This document shows, one piece after another, positions 36,601-48,600 of a stretch of 64,000 nt of DNA. The notes beneath the pieces are model-generated. The model saw only the letters and a program-made list of their open reading frames with translations, ran no database searches and had not been told where the DNA came from. Origin of the DNA: Arion vulgaris (lineage: Eukaryota; Mollusca; Gastropoda; Stylommatophora; Arionidae); the NCBI GenBank assembly GCA_020796225.1, contig CM036765.1:806001-870000 (forward strand). Direction: 5' to 3'. Within the stretch, counting starts at the first letter, position 1; every line of letters starts with the position of its first letter. The translations under genes and the position numbers were made by a program.

Positions 36601-39600
36601 CAAAATGGCTATTTTTGTTAAGCTCTATGATCTTACTAGTCACATTTCAAACTACTGTCTGGGGTTGATGTAGCAAAGTTGATAATACACTGTGCTAGCG
36701 ACCATGTGCAGGGGAAACTCCAGGGTTCGAAGTTAGATTGACAGCAACAACAAAGTCATTGGTGTGCACATGGCACATGTGATGCGACTACATGTGATGT
36801 GACTACATGTGACGCGACTACATGAGACGCGAATGAGACGCGACTACATGAGACGCGACTACATGTGACGCGACTACATGAGACCCTGATCATTTACACT
36901 GAGATCTAAACTACAAGTATCTCTGAAGCCAGAGTAAGGCTCACCTGAATAGTGAAGAATACTGGTGATAAGGAAAGCAATCCTTCATGAGAAAAATCAG
37001 CCAGAGGTGCCAGGACTACACCTGAATAGTGAAGAATACTGGTGATAAGGAAAGCAATCCTTCATGAGAAAAATCAGCCAGAGGTGCCAGGACTACACCT
37101 GAATAGTGAAGAATACTGGTGATAAGGAAAGCAATCCTTCATGAGAAAAATCAGCCAGAGGTGCCAGGACTACACCTGAATAGTGAAGAATACTGGTGAT
37201 AAGGAAAGCAATCCTTCATGAGAAAAATCAGCCAGAGGTGCCAGGACTACACCTGAATTCATAAGGGCTGAACGGAAATAAAAACTAGCTTAAAACTTTG
37301 AGCAGATGCTTACGGTAAGCAAGCTCTACACTCGGAAGCCGAGAAATATCTCCTCAAATTCTAAATATATATATGAGACTGCCGTAAAACTATTTGATTG
37401 GCAAAACATGTAATCACAAAGTACTGTAGTTTTACAAATTACAAAAACAATGACAAAATACAGCGTTTCAACCAACAAGGCTTGATAAAGGCCTTGTTGG
37501 TCAAAACGTTGCTGTATTTTGTCATTGTTTTGTAATTTGTAAAACCTCAAATTCTAGATCATTGATGTGACTGGTGTCTTCAGTGTTAGAATAGTTTGTC
37601 TGCACAATTTCACTGCTGACTTTATGAGCTCTAGAGTAATGTGAACAGTTGTATTTGTCCAGCGCTTCTCAATACACTTTGGGAGCTACTTCTGTCATTA
37701 GATATACAAACAGACTGTCCGATTCCTCTCAACAGGAGGCAGTTTACTAACACCAGTCCTAGAACTATCTAACCTGAAGAAAAGTGTACAGTGGAGAGAA
37801 AAGATCAGATAACTAACACCAGTCTTAGAACTGTCTAACCTGAAGAAAAGTGTACAATGGAGAGACGATCGGATAACTAACACCACTCTTAGAACTGTCT
37901 AGCCTGAAGAAAAGTGTACAGTGGAGAGACACGATCAGATAACTAACACCAGTCTTAGAACTGTCTAGCCTGAAGAAGAAAAGTGTACAGTGGAGAGACA
38001 CGATCAGATAAACAAGAAATGTAGACTTAGTTGTATTATTGTTTTTAAATAACTTACATTACAGTTAAAGTTAGATTCCATGTCATAATGCCGTCCCCAT
38101 TTTACATCCAGGCTTGGGACTGGCAATGACGGAGCTACTTAGAGCCGTTCTTTTCAAATCGGTACTTCTTCGGTACAATGTGCGTCGTAACATATGTGGT
38201 ATGGAGGTTTCACTATAATTAAAACAGTTATTTTCTCTGGTTCTTGTATACGGTGGTACAGATGCGCCTCTTTGTATGTGCCTCTTTGAAAATGTGTGTA
38301 TAGTATTAATGACACTTTTTGCATTGGAACTTTAAACTCATTAGAAATGTTGTATCCATGTCTGCTTTTAGAATTCAACAATATGATCGTCAATAGCTTC
38401 ACACTAATTTCGATATACACCCTCAACTAAAAGTCTCGCTCACACCTATTTGTTTACCATGGTTAGCTGAGTTGAATTGATGCACGGAAATGCAAGAATT
38501 GTTTTTTAAATGGCATCATTGTTTGAATGGCAAAAATATTTTGTAGCGTCGGGAACATGTGTAGTTCACATTCAAGTTTGCAAGCTATTTAATCAAATGG
38601 TTGCAAAGCTATAAATTTGTATCTGTGGGCATGACAAGTTAAACAGACTTATTTTTACATCCGGACGCATTTATTTTGCAATGTATACGGAATTAGCCAG
38701 CGTACTGACTTTGCATCTTTTAAAAAAATGCTGCGAGCTAGTATCTCGGCTCAGAAAAGCGAAGGGGTTAAATCGCCGCCATTTTAATTGATCCATGAAA
38801 ATCACATTATTTCTGTCCACCAGCTTGATCTTACACTGCAAACTTTTACACTACTGAAATTTCCATTACCACTGTTGTTGTCTCTCTTGCACTGGGTCCT
38901 AGTCCTTTAAAATTTGATGTAGAATCAAGTGCTGTAACAGTTATCTGTATCATTTTTTTTAATGATCTGTCAATTTATTTTGTTTAATAAAGTAGTGGAA
39001 TATGCTGATGGATGAGTCACCTGACCCAGATGGGTAAGGCCGGATCCATAAGGATATTTTGTATGGGGAGCTGGCTTCTGGCAAAAGAAAGGTTGAGGCG
39101 ACCATTCCTTCGTTATAAAGACGTAAACAATGGGGGTTTCTAGACACTTGCCATGACTACACAAGCGTGAGAAGCTTGCCAGGGACAGCTGGGGCTAAGT
39201 GGTTGAGCCCTTGCCTTACAAAAGTCGGGGGTTGGAATTGGGATAGCACCGTTCTTTTTACAAGTGTATTTTTTCGAGAGACCCCTAGGATTGTTGCAGG
39301 AGCTAAGGTCCATGTTTTGTGCAATACTCTCGGCAGATGGCGTGTCATTTCTGCGGAGAGAGACCGAGCTATATGGGGTATAAAACTCTGTGCAATTATG
39401 TCAATCTTTCGGCTTTAGACATTTTACGTCCAGTCTGAGACAGGCTCTAAAAACATCCATTAAATAATAATAGTAATAATTCCTCTTGTACCGTTATACG
39501 TTACATAGGGCCTGCAAGTAATTTCTCCATATTACTCTATCCTGGGCAACTTGCTCAATCTCCTCCATGGAACTGAGACCGATATTTCCTGCCTCTCTCA

Positions 39601-42600
39601 GCAAAGTTTGTTTCAGGGTCTCCTTAGGTCGACCTCTCTTTCTTGAACCCTTTGCATCCCACTTCAATGCCTGCTTTGATATTCATTGATCATATCTCCA
39701 TCTTCTCTTTCTTATAACAGTTATCACTAGTGGTTGACCAGACATGTCTCTGATTTCATCACTTCTCCTGAATTCGTTCCATTTTATATTCATTTTTTTG
39801 CAGACATCTATTTTCAAATGCATTCAACTTGCTTTCTATATCTTTAGTCATTTTCCAACTCTCGCTAGCATATGTTAGGATTATGTTAGGAAAAAAACCT
39901 GGACAGCAATGGCAGAATGCGGGAGGGCCATTCAGAGTCAGAACTGTTTGATTCTGAACACGACTTTGCTAGCGCATTTCCGACATGTTTGGTCGGGCAT
40001 TTTCAGGTTTTGTTTGCCGAGCTACTGAGTTAGTGCTTGAGCAACGCTGTGAGCTATGAATGTTACATGGAATGCTTTTGCTGTGTCAACCGTGCGTTTG
40101 TTGTGTGTCAGTGTATTCAGAAAATGGCGGACAGCGGTTATGACGAACAAGCTCAATCTGCCGTATGCAGTTATATTGCGAGTGCAGAAAGCTGGATTTT
40201 GTCATGATTGATGTTCCTTCGACAAGAATTGCAATTCAAGTGATGAACAGTTTTGTGTTGCTACATTAGCGACGGCCATATGCATTTTATCCGGAGCAGG
40301 TTGTTTTTTGTGGTGGTATGCGGCTGTTTCATTCTGGAATTAGTTCACACAGGAAACATTTCACAGTTGTTAGCATTTCGTGTGATTTTCATTGACATAG
40401 GAACGGAGCAATTATGGGGTGACCTGTTGCAGTGAAGTTGGAACCGTACTTATGAACTATGAACTATGATCAGATAACTAACAGAACTGTTTAACCTGAA
40501 GAAGAAAAGTGTACAGTGGAGAGACACGATCAGATAACTAATACCAGTCTTAGAACTGTCTAACCTGAAGAAAAGTGTACAGTGGAGAGACACGATCGGA
40601 TAACTAACACCAGTCTTAGAACTGTCTAACCTGAAGAAAAGTGTACAGTGGAGAGACACGATCGGATAACTAATACCAGTCTTAGAACTGTCTAACCTGA
40701 AGAAAAGTGTACAGTGGAGAGACATGATCGGATAACTAACACCAGTCTTAGAACTGTCTAACCTGAAGAAATGTTTACAGTGGAGAGACACGATCAGATA
40801 ACTAACACCAGTCTTAGAACTGTCTAACCTGAAGAAAAGTGTACAGTGGAGAGACATGATCGGATAACTAACACCAGTCTTAGAACTGTCTAACCTGAAG
40901 AAACGTTTACAGTGGAGAGACACGATCAGATAACTAACACCAGTCTTAGAACTGTCTAACCTGAAGAAAAGTGTACAGTGGAGAGACACGATCAGATAAC
41001 TAACACCAGTCTTAGAACTGTCTAACCTGAAGAAAAGTTTACAGTGGAGAGACACGATCAGATAACTAACACCAGTCTTAGAACTGAAGAAGATATGTGT
41101 ACAGTGGATTAATTTTGTAAGACAATACTATCATATATCTTTTCACTACTTAATCTTGTGTATATAGTTATCATAAATTATTTTATTTATACTACCTGAG
41201 GCAGAGGTAACTATCATTTCAATATCAAAGTTCACATTGTTGGGATTCGGACGATTCATCATAAATGTGGCAGTGTTCCCTGAAGTGATAAACTGTCTCC
41301 TGTTCAGATTTTGACTTGAGCGACAATCAAAGATGACTAATATAGGAAAAAGATCATATACATTTGATACTATTTACATTAGAACAAGTTAGTTAGTCAT
41401 TAGATCATTCTCATAGAACAAGAAACAAGTATATAAGTGCTGCGATCTCACCTTCAGTATATCCATCAGCATGTGGCAACTGACAGTTCTAGTCTTGCGC
41501 TGGTTAAGTAAACATTGTATACTCCCTATATAAACTCTTCCATTGCTGGTTCCATGCCCAGAAGAAAATGGAGGACTTGTGTGTGAGACCAGCTACCTCA
41601 TCACAAGTAATTATAACAGATACAACCATTTGCAAGAGAGGTAATACCAGTAAACAGACCAGTCAGGTGGTATACAGGTGCGCATAGTGCATCGGTGACA
41701 GCTGCAAATTAAAGTCGCTTTGCGAAATTTAACAACCCACTCATACATTACTTGGTTCCAAAAGATACTCTAAAATTGCTTTGAGAATGCCAGAACAATA
41801 GTATTAAGCTACAAAATCAGCCCAGATTGATGAGGAAATGAAACGATACAAACTGGATTTATTGGGGTTAAGTGAGGTGAGATAGCCTGGAACAGATAAA
41901 ACAAAGATGGTTAGCAGACTAACATTCATTTACGCATAGATAATGGAAAGCATATGGAAGGAGTGGGCAGCTGAGTAGCAGAGAATGTTAGAATGGTGAT
42001 GAACTTAAATGTCTGGTCAACCACTAGTAACAACTGTTATAAGAAAGAGAAGATGGTGATATGCTGGGCATACTTTGAAAAGAAAGGATCAAAGAATCAC
42101 AAAGCAAGTATTGAAGTAGGAGACACATGGTTCAAAAAAGAAAGGATTCTTCAGGGAAACAAACTTTGCTGAGAGAGGTGAGAAATATCTGACTCAAATC
42201 TGGGGTCAAAGGCGCAAGGAAACAACGGCGCGCCAGATTAGTGAGCTGGCACTAATTCCCTGCCCTCACCTCCACGTGGTGACCCTGGTAACAGACGGTA
42301 GTTCTGGTCTGGCTAAGAGGGCAGGTGCTGTGGGAGAGCTACTCTGAGGCAAGTAGACATGCCAAGGTCACGCTAGATGGGATCCGCTCGCAACACAGAC
42401 GAGCGAACTCCTAGAGTGACTATTAATGCTTGTCTCTCCCAGCCGATGGGAAAAACTGGAAGGATAAACGTGGAACCGCACGTGGCGAAACTCGGAGCCC
42501 GACATGCTCTCTCTGATTCGATGAGTGTGCTGGGAATCAAGTTGAGCCGCACGAGGGCCCACATAAGGTGAAACTCGGGCACCTATCTCAGGAATGGGGG

Positions 42601-45600
42601 CACGATTTAAAGCCATCGAAGAGATGTTGACCCACGCTGGGCAACACTTGGAGCCCGAGCATGCTCTCTCTTGAGCCCTTTCTCTTGAGCCGATGAGTAT
42701 GATGGGAGTCGGGTTGAACTGCACGTGGGCCCACATAGGCCAATCGAAAAGTCGTCGACCCATTCGGTGCGGAATTCGGAGCCCGCGCATGTTCTCTCTT
42801 GAGCCCTTTCTCTTGAGCTGATGAGTATGCTGGGAGTCGAGCTGAGCTGAAAGTGGGTCCACACAGACGCCCTAGGCAAATGTGAGCATGGTGGGAATTG
42901 ACGGAAATGGTGAGGTAGGCACCAGGGCAGAGCATGCACACATGCGAGCGATGCACGGTGGGTCCTCAGGGACGAAACCCATGACCATATCACAGGGGTG
43001 GGGGACAGAGTTGAGTCACAGGCGGGGACGGCCCAGGCAAATGTAAGCACGGTGGAAATTGATGGAAATGGTGAGGTAGGCACCAGGGCAGAGCGTGCAC
43101 GCATGCGAGCGATCCATGGATGGGCCCACAGGCGGCCAGAAAAGCCAGGCACGGCAAGCGTGGCAAGCATGGCGGCGGCAAGCATGGCAGGCAAGAGGGT
43201 GTATGGACCACCCGAGTGCGCAAAACAACTGGAAAGCCCAGCAGAGGTAAAACCAGTGCTCGTCCAGCTCGAGAGAACTACTGCTGCCTTGTAGTTTGAT
43301 TGGGTCACTCGATTGGGACAATCAAAGGATAGCGAGCAAACCGACACAAAACTGGACGGTAGGCAAACCAAGCAGTCCACTAACAAGACGGGTATAGCTG
43401 GGCAGATGACGCTCATTAGACCGGGAGGGCAGGTTATCTACGGGTCGCTGCCCTGAAAGACAATAGTAACCTGCTGCCTTGTGGGTTTTGGCTGGGAGCG
43501 AACCCAGTGAACGCTGGTTGAAATTGAACACACCACCGAAGGATAAACACTTGAGCTCCAATTGGTACTGAAGGCTGTGCACGTACATTCCGTTCTTGAT
43601 GTTTGGCTGTTTATATATCACAATAGAATGATAAAACGGCTTAAGAACGATCGCAAGAGAGAGGCTCAAATCCATAGAAGAGATTGAACGAGTTGCTCGG
43701 GATAGAGCGATATGAAGAAATTGTGTGCAGACTCCAAGTGATTCACCTGAATCTTCTGTTTGACCCGAATCCCTAATGGCATTCAGGATATCAACCATGT
43801 CCATCACAAGTCTGTCTGCTCATTTATTACAAGTGCAAAATTAAGAATACCTTACAATTATACAGTAAGAATAACAGCATTTTTTCAAGATCAGCAGCTG
43901 TCATGTATTTATATGCAAGTGAACAAAGAGAAATGACCAAGTGCATCTGTATTACTATTCCACTTATATATATGAAATAATAAAAATATGAGTATGCCCA
44001 GAGTTTTAAATGACCTCAGTTCAATAACCAATAATCCTACTGCAAAAATATGCACTGCTCACATGTCTAGTACTCACCACAGAAAGAAGAAAGCTATTAC
44101 AGAGCACCCAAGCAAGTACAAACACCCTGTACAGCACCACAATGTAATTTCCTGACTATCTCAGTAGCTATAACTTTCAACAACCTTTTGCCATTACTAT
44201 GAAGTTCCATCTTTAAGGGGTGTTCCTGAGAATTAATGAAATCTTACAATCGCAGTTACTTTTTACAAATGTATGTGCGCTTTGTACACAAAATCCTCAA
44301 CCACAAGTTTTACCATGAACAAACAATCAATATGATCATTGGAAGCCACAGAGATGTGGTTTTACAGAAGAATGCTGAAAATCCCATGGACAGCGAAGAA
44401 AACAAATGAGGAGGTTTTAGATGAGACCTTTTCAAAAAAGAATAAGAATCCGGCAATCAAGGTTCTGCGGGCATATAATGCAAAGAGAAGGTTTAGAACA
44501 TTTGGTGACAGGTAAAATTCAGGGAATGAGAGATCATGGAAGACAGAAGGAGATGTTGGATGGCCTGACATCATGGTTTGACACAAGATCGTCATCAGAA
44601 CTGATTACATGCACCAAGCACAGAGTGCTGTGGAGAGACATGATCGCCTACGCGGCAGGCATGGCACTTGATTGATTGACAATACTATTGGAAAATAAAA
44701 TGATGGGAGGACAATTTCAGGTGCAAAATATGAAGTCACTATTACTTAAATATCATAATAGCCGTCCATCGCAAGCAATGATGACAAGTCTCAGATGTGT
44801 GCTGCTGTACCTCTCTGGTGTGTGCGGAAGTGATTGTAGAGTCCAATCCTAGAACACAATCACCTATAATCACTTAATATAGTGATGCTCACTCAGCGAC
44901 AACTATACTTTATTTTTTTTGTAACTTAGAAAGTGTGCTAAGAAGTAAAGTTACATTATTCTGTTCATTTTGATTTCTTCTTTTCATTTGCTTTAAATAT
45001 AGTCTATATGTTCAATGTTAACGCCACTGTTGTCACATAAAGACATACCGCTAACAATTAAAGCAAATATAAGAACAATTTTCTGGCCAACACTATGTTA
45101 CCAGTGTCAAACATGGCCAATAACAGCAGCTAATGAGTGAAAACTTATAACAGAGATGAGGTGTCTTAGAAGAGCTGCAGGTGTGACAATAAGAGACAAA
45201 ATTAGAATGAAGAAATCAGAAGACTGGATTCAATCATGCAATTCATAAAAGAACAACAGATTAAATGGTTTGGACACCTGACAAGAATGCCCTAGTATCG
45301 CCTACCACAGAGAGCCACACAGAAAAAGTATAATGAGTACAAAGCAAGGGAAGACCACGCAAGAAGATGAGCGACTGCATCAAGAACAGCCTTATGAAAA
45401 TGAGCTTACACCAGCTTACAAAGTGCCTCAAAATAAGCACACACACACAGATCACTACGCCCCCACACTTATATAAAGAAGTAAATGGTGGAAGAGAAGA
45501 AGATTCAATGTTATTTGTTGTATAAACTGGTCTTTTGTAGCTCACGCAGGTTGTATAGTTATCTTTTTAGTGTTTTTCTCTGAACCAATCAGTTTGCCTC

Positions 45601-48600
45601 AGTATATCTTAGAGCAGATTTGAAGTATGTCATCTGCAGTTTAGAGTGCCTGTCCACATGGCTGAATTGTCAATCTTAAATTTTATATACATGCAGCAAC
45701 TAAGTCGACTGTTTCCTGCTGTGAAGTGTAGAATGACAAACTTGTTCTAAACTGCTAAAATTTTGGCAGTGTTAGTATTGGTGGCTTTCTGATTGATTTA
45801 ATCAGTATTTTCTTGGATCATTCCCTGGACAGTTTTCTGCTGCCTGATTTCCTGGTTTTTGGGTGTACTGATCTTGCATCTGTCAGGAGTACAACATATT
45901 ATGAGCCGGAGATTGGTGTTCACCAGTTTCTCATTTGTCACCTTGATTGCCTAGATGTTTGCATCCTAGTTGCGAAAGAATTTCTCATTTGGTACTCTGA
46001 TTGAATCTCTAATTTTGTTTGGATATTCTATGTACACTCCTGTTCCTTCATAGTTTACTGCATTTTCTGCTGATTTAACTGTATATACCCAGAGATCTTG
46101 TCATCTTCTGCAGTCATCACTCATTTTAGACTGGGATTTCAGATTCTCTATTATAGTTTGCTGTCTGTTTCAGATTTCAGTTCCACCAGTTTCTATTTGA
46201 AGGTGGTGGGTGTTGATCACATTCTATTCCTGAGGTCTACCTCAATGAACAGTTTTAAAGGACATGCTCTGCAGTCAGGTCTGCTAATTCAGTGACTGTA
46301 ACCAGAATGTCTATCTTGAATTTGGTGTATGTAGTGTCTCATTTTGTTGTGTCCTGTTCAGACCTTGTCATATAATATGATGCCTACCATTAGTTTTCTA
46401 AAAGAGACCAAGTCACATTCTTTACAAACAATTCAAAATTAGCAAAATGATCTGTGCAACCAACTCTATGACTTCAAAAACATCTGCTACAGACCAGTCA
46501 TGCATACAATAGAAATAGTATATGGCCATACCTGTTTCCTTCCCACAATGATGCATAACAATATTGTGTTCCTAGTCTTCCCTGATTTCTCTGTCAGTCA
46601 TTAACAAGAAAGTGCAAAAGGGAGCAAAGAAGTGTATACAATTTTTGATATGATCTTTGTATGTTTTTAAAAATTAATGGTGCCCACAGAAGAAGATTAT
46701 TCTTGAAACAAATATAAACTATACTCATACCATAAGCTGTTGTGCTCCATCTCCATCATATATTGAAACCTGTGTAGAACAATCCTGGATGTTCATAGAC
46801 TTGATCTCTATATCAAGGACTGTGGTGGCATCAAGCTGCCTTGTTGATCGCAGTCGTATGGTGCAGGTTGTTGGTCCAGCCCTAGTTGAGGATGGATCAC
46901 TTCCTAAGATTGTTGCTGGTGCTTCAAACAGTTCCCGGACGTTTCCGTTGCAGTCACTGTTACTGGTGAGGTAAACTAAAACAACAAGAAAATTATGATT
47001 TACTTATTCTTCATGTGTAATAATTTTCTAACTTTCATTGTTTGTCAATATGAATCATTTGTCAAGCTAACTAAGCACTACATATATTGAACATTATATG
47101 ATTTGATTCATGGAGAGGAAAATAAGTCTGACAAAAATAAGAGAATGAAAGAGAGACACATTAGGCACAATTATAACGGTGGGGTATTGCTTAACAGAAC
47201 CAACCTCTAATCATTCTTGACAGACAGATAGGTGCACAATTGACCCCAGTATATGTTCAATGGTATGGATGTTGATGTTTTCTATTGCTCATGAATTCCC
47301 TGGTTAGGCACACTTATCCAGCCTAGCAGGTACCCTAACCAACTTGTTCAATGTTTCCTAACCTTCATGCAGTAACAGTACAGTTGATTCATCAATTGCT
47401 GTGATCTTCTAACAGGCAATCATTGAGCAATTGCAGAATGTTACCCTTATCCATGTACAACTAATCTGCCTGAAGTATATTTATGTCTATAAATTTGTTG
47501 ACATTGGACACTTGTTATCATCATTTGTTTGGTTATTTATTATATAATTGTTATCCCTAGCCTACTTTTATTACCACAGACTAACTTGTTGACAGAACAG
47601 GTCAAGGAAGTTTACCAATATAAAAACAAACAGTGATTCTCATTGGTTATTAAACTGTCATTGCACTCCGGCTTGATTAAGAAAACACAGCAATAATGAA
47701 TATTATACTTACAGATTATTATGGGAAGACTGTGTAGGAAAATGGAAGAAAATATCAACATAACACAAGCTGGATTTAGACGACACAGAGGTAGACGTGA
47801 CCATATATTTAACATGAGAAAAATCATAGAAAAATCTAGAGTATAATATAGATCTATACTCATGCTTTATTGACTACTCAAAGGCATTTCATTGTGTAGA
47901 GCAATAGGAATTATGGAAGATTATAGAAGAAATGGGATTTCCATTACATTTAATACAGATCATAAAAGAACTTTATAGTGATCAAATGGTGGCTGTAAGA
48001 ACATGTCATTATACATCACATTGGTTTGACATTAGGCAGGGAGTCTTCTTCTTCTAACCAGGGCTGCCAGTTTTCACTCTTGGGCAGCCAATGCCAAGTT
48101 GTAGAATCTGCATGTGTTCTGTAATTGTGGAAGACTAGTGTAAAGTGTATTATGAACAGATGGGTGTGGTGGGAGGAGTTCTTGTCTAGCTTTATGTAGT
48201 CCAGAGCATTCAAGCAAGATATGCTGTACTGTCTCACATGAATGACTGCACTTTCTACAGTGTGGTAGGTGTGTGGGGTTTATTCTGTGTAGGTGGTAAT
48301 TCAGTCCAACATGTTCTTAACTGGAAGATAGTACTTTATCTTTTTGTTGTAGCAGATTTATATTGTCCTTGGGGTTTGGTCTATTCATCTCTGCATACAT
48401 GTCGACCAGTGGTCCCATAGCCCATCGGTTCAGCCAATCTTCTCTGGAGTTGTTTTCAGAATCTGTTTTATACTTTGTATGCTAACAGCTTTGTCTATTT
48501 GTGGTTTTGATGATCCCTGTTTGGCCAGATGGTCTGCCTTGTCATTTCCTCGGATATTTGTGTGCCCAGGGATCTACTGTAGAATGACATTAATATCAAA

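Noticed and set aside
36778..36895. CRISPR-like short repeat array
   Set aside because: Units are directly adjacent with no spacers, and the window is eukaryotic.
38154..38426. 90-codon minus-strand frame in a CUB gene intron
   Set aside because: No motif, no relatives in the window and no splice phase that would fit between exons 3 and 4, which already join in phase.
40450..41055. 201-codon minus-strand open frame with a 22-residue repeat
   Set aside because: The 66-bp DNA unit is a multiple of three, so any frame without a stop in one unit stays open. The sister array at 37735 has broken frames and there is no start or splice context.
42607..43416. 269-codon minus-strand open frame in the GC-rich island
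   Set aside because: High GC lowers stop frequency and long frames exist on both strands at once. The translation has no domain-like pattern and follows the tandem repeat units.
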